Below, in pieces: positions 1 to 7,125 of a stretch of 40,089 nt of DNA (position 1 is its first letter; each line of letters begins with the position of its first letter). Made by a program: the position numbers and the translations under genes. This DNA comes from Pedobacter fastidiosus (GTDB lineage Bacteria; Bacteroidota; Bacteroidia; Sphingobacteriales; Sphingobacteriaceae), in the NCBI RefSeq assembly GCF_014306625.1, contig NZ_JACRYL010000031.1, positions 1 to 40,089 of the forward strand, read 5' to 3'. The notes under the pieces were generated by a model. The model worked only from the letters and a program-made list of their open reading frames with translations, ran no database searches and was not told the DNA's origin.

Positions 1-367
1 AGCATCGTCATGCAGAAAGGACAACCTGCTGCAATAACTTGAGGATTGGTTTCCAAAGCTTCTTCAATACGTTCGATATTAATGTCTTTATTTCCCTTTT
101 CAGGTTCTTTAAACATTTGCGCACCGCCTGCACCGCAACATAAACCATTGCTTTTGCAGCGTTTCATTTCTACCAACTGGGCATCTAAAACCTCTAATGC
201 TTTTCTAGCAGCTTCATAAATTCCGTTTCCGCTACCTAAATAACAAGGATCGTGATAGGTTATTTTTTTGCCTTTGAAACTCTCGCCACCTTCAGCTATT
301 AGCTTTCCATCATTTATAAGATCTTGAATGAGCTGAGTATGATGAATCACTTCATAAGTGCCGCCCA
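1..367. repeat. Partial duplication of 2178-2544
   Basis: Positions 1-367 align without gaps to 2178-2544 (constant offset 2177). I count about 14 mismatches, roughly 96% identity. Similarity stops abruptly near 367/2544, inside codons. Most differences are synonymous, but a few change residues (for example R to S and P to A in the GRGNGIYEAP region). The left limit of the copy lies outside the window. Confidence 0.93.
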
Positions 368-440
368 TCATATTATTAAACCAACTATTAAACATGGCTT
401 TATAAGTACGTCCAATGCTTTCAATTAACCCATTGCTCAT
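1..440 (-). pseudogene. Chimeric, partial Fe-S (CCG-domain) protein, open at the window edge
   Basis: An open frame starts at ATG 440 and runs off the left edge of the window (146 codons visible). A good ribosome-binding site (GAAGGAGAT) lies about 10 nt before the ATG. The first 25 or so codons (MSNGLIESIG...WFNNMM) have no counterpart in the intact gene at 2090-2878. From about position 367 leftward the frame is a near copy of that gene, carrying the second CCG half with its DPCYLG, LCCGAGGAQM and GCPFCM motifs. The first CCG half is therefore missing and replaced by the start of an unrelated gene that probably followed the LytTR regulator at 459-905. The product could be expressed but would lack half of the cysteine ligands seen in HdrB-like proteins, so it is called a pseudogene. 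Its true 3' end is not visible. Confidence 0.75.
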
Positions 441-458
441 GTAAATTTTATCTCCTTC

Positions 459-905
459 TCACTTAACAATATGATTTTCGAATATCAACAACGATTTATT
501 TAGCCGAATAAAAACTGGTTTTAATTTTAATCTTAATTTATTTTCAGCAATGGTCAAGCTGGAATGGACTATATAAGGCATTTCGTTTGTACTGGTGTAT
601 ATTTTAATATAGTTGCCCATTGCCTCTATGGCAATAATGGTATTGATGTAAACTTTTATTTGCTGACTCATAGTGCCAACTTTAAACCAAATAAAGGTCT
701 TTTCAATCTCTAATACGCTAATTAGTTTGTTTACGGCTAAATGAAAATGTTTAAAGGAAAACGGTTTTAATAAATAGGCTACAGCCTGTAAGTCGTAACC
801 TTTTAAAGCATATTCGGGATGGCCAGTTACTAAAACTAAGTTTTTTACTTTGTCCCTTACTTGCTCTGCCAGTTCAAAACCAGATAAATTAGGCATTTCA
901 ATAAG
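459..905 (-). pseudogene. LytTR-family response regulator, N-terminally truncated
   Basis: The frame encodes the second half of a receiver domain followed by a LytTR DNA-binding domain. It opens at the end of the phosphoacceptor loop (IEMPNLSGFEL). The expected Asp codon before IEMP is replaced by a Leu codon, and sequence similarity to a receiver ends at about 903-905. The HPEYALKGYDLQAVAYLLKP stretch is the typical alpha4-beta5-alpha5 region of this family, and the LytTR part spans about residues 70-140 of the fragment. The first 50 or so residues, including the phosphorylated Asp, are gone. The intact regulator at 11665-12384 is a clear paralogue. Its stop is 18 nt before the ATG of the chimeric frame at 440, so the two were or are one transcript. 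ATG 896 is only the first Met after the break, not an original start. Confidence 0.8.
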
Positions 906-1593
906 GTTCGGAGATGCTATTATAGAATATGAAATTCCTTTTGAGGGCTCAAAATTTACTTTTCGTGCTCAAAAAAATAAATACATTAAAGCTTTTAGAA
1001 ACTTTAAAATTGACAGTATAAAGTCAAAATCACGTATAGTGAGTGTCTCGTTTAATGATGGTTTCTTTAATGATGACCTACCAAAGAATGACAGAATAAC
1101 GAATAGCTGGTATAGTACAAAAAAAGCTAACGATAGCTTATATAATGTTTATGATGAGGGTAAAAGTGTAGGCTACGCCATTTATAATAAAAATAATTTT
1201 CCAATTGAAATTAATGTAACAGATAATTTTGATGGTGAGGATGCAATAAGAATTGCGTTATGGTGGAAAATTACAGGGAAATCTAAAAATATCCAGAAAT
1301 GGACGGGCAGTGGGGATACCAGAAGACCGACCTATCTTTTTTCCAATAAAAAAATATTGGAAAAAACCAATGACAAAAGAAAAACTAATGCAATAGAAAC
1401 AATTACGGAAATATTTATTGATGACAAAATAAATTACAATGGTGCTAAACCACTAAAATACAAGAGTTATATAGATATTGATAGGAGTTTTTACTATTCA
1501 GATTACTGGGTAGAAGAAATGAAAAAACATCCGTTACCCAGTTCTATCTTAGAACAGTTAAATAATATTAACGAATTGGATAATACTTATTGA
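903..1593 (+). pseudogene. Unknown protein, 5' end truncated
   Basis: A long open frame ends with TGA at 1591-1593. It can be read upstream to an ATG at 850, but its first 18 or so codons are antisense to the LytTR gene. The native part therefore begins near the junction at 903-905, about 229 residues. The sequence (FGDAIIEYEIPFEGSKF... to ...INELDNTY) is hydrophilic and rich in Lys, Asn, Asp and aromatic residues, with no signal peptide, membrane segment or motif that I recognise. It is probably the C-terminal part of a larger protein that lost its start in the same rearrangement that cut the regulator. No function is assigned. Confidence 0.5.
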
Positions 1594-2089
1594 ATTAGGT
1601 ATTGAAATACGCCAACTGTTGTAATAACTAGTTTTAACTTCTATATTTTTAAATATGGAACATCTTCCGCTACTACCTCTAACTTAATCAAATGGATTGC
1701 AATGCCTACTCATGGTGGCCAAGCATTGTGGTAAAATCTTCAGATTACTAAAGCTGCGAGATATATGTAGAATTAACAAGGAACGTTTTTCTTGAGTAGG
1801 CATTTGCGAGATAGCTAAAAAATTGGCTTTCGTACCGTTGGAGCAAACCTTAAAGCAATTAAAGGAGTGTGAATTGCCAGAGCCTTATAGGTTGGAAGAT
1901 GTAAAGTATTTGATTAGCTAGAATAATTTTCAACAGATCAAAAAGGTGTAATTGTAGCAAGAGGCTTTAGAGGAGCGGAACTGGAAAAACAACAAGCGAA
2001 GTTGTTTAAACATTAGTTAATGGGGTTTTGTTCGTTGCTTAACTCTTTAGTTTTTAGTGCTTTGGAAAGTCAAAGTTCCCTTTAAGGCT
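1594..2089. other. Stretch without intact genes, holding gene scraps
   Basis: No complete reading frame is present. Several short stretches read like C-terminal ends of proteins on the plus strand. One ends at about 1732 with SNLIKWIAMPTHGGQALW and a stop. Another, at about 1803-1920, ends with PEPYRLEDVKYLIS and a stop. A third, at 1930-2016, has a TlpA-like tail (listed separately). With the truncated genes to the left this makes a small graveyard of gene fragments between the two copies of the Fe-S gene. Confidence 0.55.
1930..2016 (+). pseudogene. C-terminal remnant of a TlpA/AhpC-TSA-type thioredoxin-like protein
   Basis: In frame, 28 codons before the TAG at 2014-2016 read STDQKGVIVARGFRGAELEK followed by a short tail ending in LFKH. 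This matches the usual end of Bacteroidota thioredoxin-like lipoproteins, in which a D-x-x-G-x-I-x-A-R strand is followed by R-G-x-E-L-E-K and the last helix. The frame is closed just upstream, so only the last strand and helix survive, and the CxxC active site is absent. The family call rests on this short motif and is tentative. Confidence 0.45.
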
Positions 2090-2878
2090 TTAAAGCCCAT
2101 TCGCTCTCGCCGTAATTTCTGCAATATCCAATACCTTAACTTCCTTTTCTTTATCTTTCAATTTTATTCCATCGCTCAGCATCGTCATGCAGAAAGGACA
2201 ACCTGCTGCAATAACTTGAGGATTGGTTTCCAAAGCTTCTTCAATACGTTCGATGTTAATGTCTTTATTTCCCTTTTCAGGTTCTTTAAACATTTGCGCA
2301 CCGCCTGCACCGCAACATAAGCCATTGCTTTTGCAGCGTTTCATTTCTACTAATTGGGCATCTAAAACCTCTAATGCTTTTCTAGGAGCTTCATAAATTC
2401 CGTTTCCACGACCTAAATAACAAGGATCGTGATAGGTTATTTTTTTACCTTTGAAACTCTCGCCACCTTCAGCTTTTAGCTTTCCATCATTAATAAGGTC
2501 TTGAATAAGCTGAGTATGATGAATCACTTCGTAAGTGCCACCCAAACCTGGATATTCATTTTTAATGGTATTGAAACAATGCGGACAGCCGGTAACTATT
2601 TTTTTTATGTTGTAGGCATTCAGAACTTCAATATTCGTCATGGCCTGCATTTGGAACAAAAATTCATTTCCAGCACGTTTTGCAGGATCGCCAGTGCAAC
2701 TTTCTTCGGTTCCCAAAACGGCATATTTCATCCCTACATGATGTAAAATTTTGCAGATGTCGCGGGTAATTTTTTGTGCTCTTTCATCGTAACTTCCAGC
2801 ACAACCCACCCAAAATAATATTTCCGGTTCTTCACCTGCAGCCATTAATTCGGCCATTGTAGGGACTTTAAATTCCAT
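2090..2878 (-). CDS. HdrB-like Fe-S protein with two CCG domains
   Basis: The protein has 262 residues from ATG 2878; a TTG four codons upstream is a less likely start. It has two cysteine-rich CCG domains, as in heterodisulfide reductase subunit B, GlpC and LutA-type proteins. The first half has WVGCAGSYDERA, SCTGDPAKRAGNE and TGCPHCF; the second has YHDPCYLGRG, LCCGAGGAQM and AGCPFCM. Such domains bind a Fe-S cluster and pass electrons from a partner ferredoxin-like subunit. The gene lies 52 bp downstream of the membrane-bound HdrC-like gene on the same strand, so the two products probably form one complex at the inner face of the cytoplasmic membrane. The substrate is unknown; quinone-linked oxidation of an organic acid is a common role of such pairs. 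Most of its 3' half is duplicated at the left edge of the window. Confidence 0.9.
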   Translation of the reverse strand: MEFKVPTMAELMAAGEEPEILFWVGCAGSYDERAQKITRDICKILHHVGMKYAVLGTEESCTGDPAKRAGNEFLFQMQAMTNIEVLNAYNIKKIVTGCPHCFNTIKNEYPGLGGTYEVIHHTQLIQDLINDGKLKAEGGESFKGKKITYHDPCYLGRGNGIYEAPRKALEVLDAQLVEMKRCKSNGLCCGAGGAQMFKEPEKGNKDINIERIEEALETNPQVIAAGCPFCMTMLSDGIKLKDKEKEVKVLDIAEITARANGL

Positions 2879-2930
2879 TTTCTGTATCAAGTATTTAGTA
2901 TTAAGACTCGAGTATCAAGTATTTATTTAA

Positions 2931-4226
2931 TTATTTTCCTTCTGCCCAATTAAAACGATCGGCCGGAGAGTATTTCCAAGGTGCCTGATTGTTTTCAATA
3001 TTTCCCATCATGGCGTTTATACTTGCAGCGGCTTGCGATTCTTCCATCACCGCAAAGCGACGCAATTCCATAATAATTTGTAAAGGATCAATATTTACTG
3101 GACAAGCCTGAACGCAGGCATTGCAACTGGTACAAGCCCAAATTTCTTCTCTTGTGATGTAATCATCCAACAAAGATTTTCCATCCTGATGTTCTGCTCC
3201 GTGTTTATCTATGTTCTTGCCAACTTCCGTAATTCGGTCGCGGGTGTCCATCATAATTTTTCTTGGCGATAATAACTTACCTGTAATATTTGCCGGACAA
3301 ACCGAAGTACAACGACCACATTCTGTACAGGTGTAGGCATTCATTAAGTTTACCCAACTTAGATCTGTAACATCTTTAGCGCCAAATTTACCAGGCTCTG
3401 TTTCTGCAGGAACAAAGGATGGATCAAGCATGGCCTTCACCTCATTGGTAACAGAAGCCATATTTGTAAATTCTCCCTTAGGTTCTAAATTAGAAAAATA
3501 CGTGTTTGGAAAGGCGAAAAGAATATGGAAATGTTTGGAGTAGGGCAGGTAGTTTAAAAAAGCCAAAATGCCTAAAATATGAAACCACCAGCAACCACGT
3601 TCTAACATAATTAGTGCGTTTTCTGAAGAAGGTAATAATGCCTGTAAATATTGACTGATTGGAAACGAACCTGCTGTTATATAATGGTCAACGCCTAAAG
3701 TCTGTAATTTTGCATCTGCTGCGTTCATTAATAGGAAAGCACTCATTAATAAAACTTCGGTAATTAAGATATAATTAGCATCAGATTTTGGCCAAGCGGT
3801 CATTTCCGTTCCTCTGAAGCGTTTTAATTTTAAAATGTTTCTTCTAATGAAGAAAATTACACAAGAAAGCCAAACAGTAAGGGCAAGAATTTCGAAAGAG
3901 CCAATTAAGAAATCGTACAAACCTCCAAGTCCGTGGAAAATTCTGTGTGTTCCAAAAAGCCCATCGATCATAATTTCTAAAACTTCGATGTTGATGATTA
4001 CAAAACCAACGTAAACAAAGAAGTGCAAAAAGGCTGGAATAGGGCGAACAACCATTTTCGATTGACCGAACGCAACCTTAATCATCGTGATTAACCTTTT
4101 TTGAGGTTGATCATTCCGATCCACCGCTTTACCCAAACGGATATTGCGGATAATTTTTCGGAAATTAACGGTAAACAGCGCAATTGCTGCAAGTGTAAAT
4201 ACTAGAAAAAGAATTTGAGCCACCAT
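2931..4226 (-). CDS. Membrane-bound 4Fe-4S dicluster protein (HdrC/QmoC-like)
   Basis: The protein has 431 residues from ATG 4226. The N-terminal 230 residues hold several hydrophobic helices (about 1-22, 65-90, 105-127, 150-168 and 210-225) with conserved His residues, as in NarI/QmoC-type quinone-facing, haem-binding membrane domains. The C-terminal part is soluble and has two 4Fe-4S motifs, CTECGRCTSVCP near residue 298 and CTSCNACVQACP near residue 363. The expected role is electron transfer between the quinone pool and the CCG-domain partner encoded immediately downstream. The pair is common in Bacteroidota genomes and is often annotated only as Fe-S binding proteins. No clear promoter box was found before the ATG. 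Confidence 0.88.
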   Translation of the reverse strand: MVAQILFLVFTLAAIALFTVNFRKIIRNIRLGKAVDRNDQPQKRLITMIKVAFGQSKMVVRPIPAFLHFFVYVGFVIINIEVLEIMIDGLFGTHRIFHGLGGLYDFLIGSFEILALTVWLSCVIFFIRRNILKLKRFRGTEMTAWPKSDANYILITEVLLMSAFLLMNAADAKLQTLGVDHYITAGSFPISQYLQALLPSSENALIMLERGCWWFHILGILAFLNYLPYSKHFHILFAFPNTYFSNLEPKGEFTNMASVTNEVKAMLDPSFVPAETEPGKFGAKDVTDLSWVNLMNAYTCTECGRCTSVCPANITGKLLSPRKIMMDTRDRITEVGKNIDKHGAEHQDGKSLLDDYITREEIWACTSCNACVQACPVNIDPLQIIMELRRFAVMEESQAAASINAMMGNIENNQAPWKYSPADRFNWAEGK

Positions 4227-4411
4227 GCATTTTAGGTTTGTAGCGCTAAATTAGGATATTTAATTCAAATAAATTACTATGCATGCATAAAATAAATGAT
4301 AATTTTTCTGTTTGGATTCATTCTATGGTTTAGAAAATTGGCTTGTGAAAAATGCTTGTAAAAATTAATTAATTGATAATCAGTGATAGAGCGTTTTTTT
4401 TGAAAAAAAAT

Positions 4412-4441
4412 TTTGCTTTTGAAAAAAGAACACTACATTTG
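4412..4441 (+). promoter_or_regulatory. Bacteroidota-type promoter of tRNA-Phe
   Basis: TTTG at 4412-4415 is followed, after 18 bases, by TACATTTG at 4434-4441. This is an exact match to the TTTG / TAnnTTTG consensus of the Bacteroidota primary sigma factor. The tRNA begins 16 nt after the -7 box. Confidence 0.8.
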
Positions 4442-4456
4442 CAATCCCAAACGGTT

Positions 4457-4529
4457 GGTGCCTTAGCTCAGTCGGTAGAGCAAAGGACTGAAAATCCTTG
4501 TGTCGCTGGTTCGATTCCAGCAGGCACCA
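4457..4529 (+). tRNA. tRNA-Phe (anticodon GAA)
   Basis: The 73-nt cloverleaf has a perfect 7-bp acceptor stem (GGTGCCT with AGGCACC) and discriminator base A. The D arm is AGCTCAGTCGGTAGAGC. The anticodon stem AAGGA/TCCTT encloses a CTGAAAA loop with anticodon GAA, and the T arm is CTGGTTCGATTCCAG. The 3' CCA is not encoded; CAA follows the discriminator. It stands alone with its own promoter and terminator, and no integrase is beside it. Confidence 0.98.
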
Positions 4530-4535
4530 CAACCC

Positions 4536-4564
4536 AAAGCCTTACAGAAATGTAGGGCTTTTTT
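4536..4564 (+). terminator. Rho-independent terminator after tRNA-Phe
   Basis: An 11-bp stem pairs AAAGCC and TTACA (4536-4546) with TGTAG and GGCTTT (4551-4561), with a GAAA tetraloop and one T-G pair, followed by a T run. It begins 7 nt after the tRNA. Confidence 0.9.
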
Positions 4565-4713
4565 GGTTTTTAAGGATTTTGGTAAATTCAAGTCTTGAGA
4601 TTGTTTGGTTCAATCAATTAGTAACTGCTTTTTAATGTGTACAATCCAGCGGTAATACGAACCGTTTGCAAAAACGCAATTATATTTTATATTTGGCTTA
4701 CATCTTAATTAAT

Positions 4714-5106
4714 ATGTTCAATTTAAAACGCCTCTTTCTTCTAAAAATAATTTTACTGTTATCCTTGATTACTGCAAAAGCCCAATCCTCTGATTGTTTG
4801 AGATTTAGAATAGGAAAATTTAAGATGATTTATCAGGGAAAATCACTCATAATAAATCGTGATGCAAATCACCAATATGAATATTACGACGATAATAAAC
4901 TTCCTATTGAATATAAAATTAAGTGGATAAGTAATTGCTCTTATACCTTACAGCCAGATAAAACTATTTTAAGGTTTTCTAACATTAGTAAAAGTGCCCT
5001 TATAACTGTAAAAATAATTAGTTATAGCGGAAACACTTATAAAATAAAGGCAACATCAAACTTTAATAAACAAGTACTTGAAAGTGAGATTACAAAAATC
5101 AACTAA
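4714..5106 (+). CDS. Small secreted protein of unknown function
   Basis: The protein has about 130 residues, starting at ATG 4714. An upstream extension of 16 codons lacks an ATG and would spoil the signal peptide. The N-terminus (MFNLKRLFLLKIILLLSLITAKAQS) is a signal peptide with a likely cleavage after AKA, predicting an exported protein. The mature part has two Cys (in SDCLRF and SNCSYT), which could form a disulfide, and ends in predicted beta strands. I do not recognise the family. The next gene is also an exported small protein on the same strand, but 139 bp separate them. Confidence 0.6.
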   Translation: MFNLKRLFLLKIILLLSLITAKAQSSDCLRFRIGKFKMIYQGKSLIINRDANHQYEYYDDNKLPIEYKIKWISNCSYTLQPDKTILRFSNISKSALITVKIISYSGNTYKIKATSNFNKQVLESEITKIN

Positions 5107-5245
5107 TGGGTTTTCGTAATAACGAGATTAGTGTATTATTAATATACAGAATGATCATTTTGATCAAATACCTATTAAAAGCTCCTAGTTTTCGTCTTGA
5201 CAAGGTGCCTTTAAACCCTTATGAGAAATCTATAATAAACCAAAA

Positions 5246-5818
5246 ATGAAAAAGATTGCTACATTCCTAATTTTATTCTCTTTATCAACTTTAAATAGTT
5301 GCAAAGGACAAAAAATAAAAGAGTATCTTAAAATTTCTGACTTTAAATTTAAATCTATTTTTGGATTGACTTCTAAAGAGCCTCAAAATAATTACTGTTT
5401 ACTTGGATCAGGGTTTTTTAGAACTCCTCGATCAGAAAATTCTGATAGTTTAGTAATCGATTGGATAAATAAGCATCGTGAGGCCATCGTAGTTCCAGTA
5501 TCTTCATTTGGGCCGGCACAAATCAAAGACAAGGATTCCAAAATAATTTATTGTTGGGTAATAGATAAAAAAGATACTTTAAACAATTATTTAATAAAAA
5601 AGGGCTGTTTTCCTGGCGGAACGATGTTAAGACCAAAAACTTGGGATGAAATGGAGAAAAGGGAAGAGGAATTATATAGAAATTCAGATGAAAAGTCTGA
5701 TGTTAAAGTTTATGTGGATAAAAAATGGTACAATATTTTTATTGAACAAATAAAGGTCGCAGAATTGTATGCAAGAAAGAATAAACTTGGTATATGGTAC
5801 AAGGAACAAGAAGAGTAA
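5246..5818 (+). CDS. Putative lipoprotein with an SNase-like C-terminal end
   Basis: The protein has 190 residues. The N-terminus MKKIATFLILFSLSTLNSCK is a lipoprotein signal with the lipobox LNSC at residue 19. The last 30 residues (KVAELYARKNKLGIWYKEQEE) resemble the helix ending in A-x-x-x-K-x-G-x-W that closes the OB-fold of staphylococcal-nuclease-like proteins. An earlier YLIKKGCFPGG also fits such a fold. The usual catalytic Arg and Asp/Glu set is not evident, so enzymatic activity is doubtful. The general fold is a guess; the lipoprotein nature is well supported. Confidence 0.65.
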   Translation: MKKIATFLILFSLSTLNSCKGQKIKEYLKISDFKFKSIFGLTSKEPQNNYCLLGSGFFRTPRSENSDSLVIDWINKHREAIVVPVSSFGPAQIKDKDSKIIYCWVIDKKDTLNNYLIKKGCFPGGTMLRPKTWDEMEKREEELYRNSDEKSDVKVYVDKKWYNIFIEQIKVAELYARKNKLGIWYKEQEE

Positions 5819-5956
5819 AAAGAAAAATGCGGAGAGTGGTCACGAAGTTTTTAATGTAAGCTTCAAGCTAATTATTTATGCTAGATTTTCAATTATTTGC
5901 AACTTCAAAGATTAGCAAACTTCGAATAAAATATCTCAACAAATAAAATATTAAAA

Positions 5957-6208
5957 ATGGAAGAAAAAAAGCGCTCAGAATTAACAAATGAAGAATTGTT
6001 GCAAGAAGCAAAAAAAATGAAATCCGCTTCAATCATTAATGCTTTATTAATCGGATTTCTGATTGGAATTGTATTTTTCAGCGTGATGAAAAACACTTGG
6101 GGGTTTTTAACGCTGATCCCATTATTTTTTATTTATAAATTGATCAATAATTCAAAATACAAGAATAGCGAATTGGAAAACCTATTAAGGGAGCGGAATT
6201 TGAAATGA
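5957..6208 (+). CDS. Small protein with two membrane segments
   Basis: The protein has 83 residues, ATG start. A charged N-terminal helix (MEEKKRSELTNEELLQEAKK) is followed by two hydrophobic segments at about residues 25-45 and 49-64, then a charged tail (LENLLRERNLK). The layout suggests an inner-membrane protein with both ends in the cytoplasm. Family not recognised; similar small proteins are common in Bacteroidota. The stop is 16 nt from the stop of the convergent SRPBCC gene. Confidence 0.6.
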   Translation: MEEKKRSELTNEELLQEAKKMKSASIINALLIGFLIGIVFFSVMKNTWGFLTLIPLFFIYKLINNSKYKNSELENLLRERNLK

Positions 6209-6224
6209 ATAACTTTCTTTTTTC

Positions 6225-6653
6225 CTACTCACTTTCTGCCAATAATTTTACTTGGTACAACGCCTTTGGCCAGGTATTTTCGAAATATGCCTGCATTTCT
6301 GCATTACTATCCATAGTGATTAACAATTCAGTTTTTCCATCTTTTTCGTTGAGGTTGTAATTCTCTTTTGCGCCTTTCCAAACCTGATTCAGATCTTCTT
6401 TACCATCTTTAATTATACCCAAATGTTCAATAGACATGAATTCATTAGGGATGTTTTCAGCAATTCTCGAAACCATTCCTTCGTTTTTAGAATCTAGAAA
6501 TAAAGCTTTGCTTCCTTTTTTCCAATCGGTTTCTACTTTCGAGCCTTCGGCGAATACGGCTGTCCAAGCAGAATAAGATTCTTTTCCCCAAAGGATTGAC
6601 CAAACTTTTTCTGCTGAAGCAATAATTTCGATGTTAAATTTCATTTTATCCAT
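6225..6653 (-). CDS. SRPBCC/AHSA1-type START-like protein
   Basis: The protein has 142 residues from ATG 6653, which has AGAGGA just upstream; a second ATG three codons in is possible. It begins with KFNIEIIASAEKVWSILWG and has WTAVFAEGSKVETDWKKGSK, the opening strand and helix of the SRPBCC helix-grip fold, and ends with a long amphipathic helix after TMDSNAEMQAYFENTWPKAL. Proteins of the AHSA1 group bind hydrophobic ligands or act on other proteins; many in Bacteroidota have no known ligand. It is monocistronic, convergent with the gene to its left. Confidence 0.82.
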   Translation of the reverse strand: MDKMKFNIEIIASAEKVWSILWGKESYSAWTAVFAEGSKVETDWKKGSKALFLDSKNEGMVSRIAENIPNEFMSIEHLGIIKDGKEDLNQVWKGAKENYNLNEKDGKTELLITMDSNAEMQAYFENTWPKALYQVKLLAESE

Positions 6654-7125
6654 GATCCTCTGTCTAATTGTTTGTAAATCAAATATGAACTTTTTTTTAA
6701 AAATAGAAGCGGTGCAAAGGCGACATTTTAGAGGGGTACTTCAGCAAACATTTTCGAAAGGATTGAATGATTAGTTAGTTTTGTTTGGCCTATTTCTCTC
6801 TTCTACAGCGATCGCTACAGTATTTTACATCATCCCAATTTTTGGCCCACTTTTTACGCCAAGAAAAAGGTTTCAAACAAACCAAACAGATTTTACTTGG
6901 CAGGTGTTCTTTCTTTACATTCTTCATTTAAAGCTCATATTTTTTCATTCACTTACAAATCAATACATAAAATTAATTAATCGAGAGATAAAACCGATTC
7001 ACCGATACTTTTAATAATAAATGAACGTTTTGTGCTAGATTTAGATTGCTGATAATTAAAAACTTAGTATTCTAACAACTAAATTAAGCGCTTCAACGTA
7101 TATTACAAATAATTGCAATTTACAC
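6654..7125. other. Stretch without a convincing gene
   Basis: The only frame of any length (TTG start at 6781, 77 codons) has no ribosome-binding site and low-complexity content, and I treat it as chance. No hairpin with a T run and no clear TTTG/TAnnTTTG pair was found. It presumably carries the promoters of the SRPBCC gene (leftward) and the S41 protease gene (rightward). Confidence 0.5.

Noticed and set aside
4457..4529. tRNA-Phe as attachment site of the integrated element
   Set aside because: It is 29 kb from the integrase, and no copy of its 3' end was noticed near 33.6 kb or the right edge.
4373..4555. 60-codon frame across the tRNA
   Set aside because: It lies over tRNA-Phe and its terminator; its sequence is a translation of the tRNA.
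6781..7014. 77-codon frame starting with TTG
   Set aside because: No ribosome-binding site, no recognisable protein features, in an intergenic region; chance frame.
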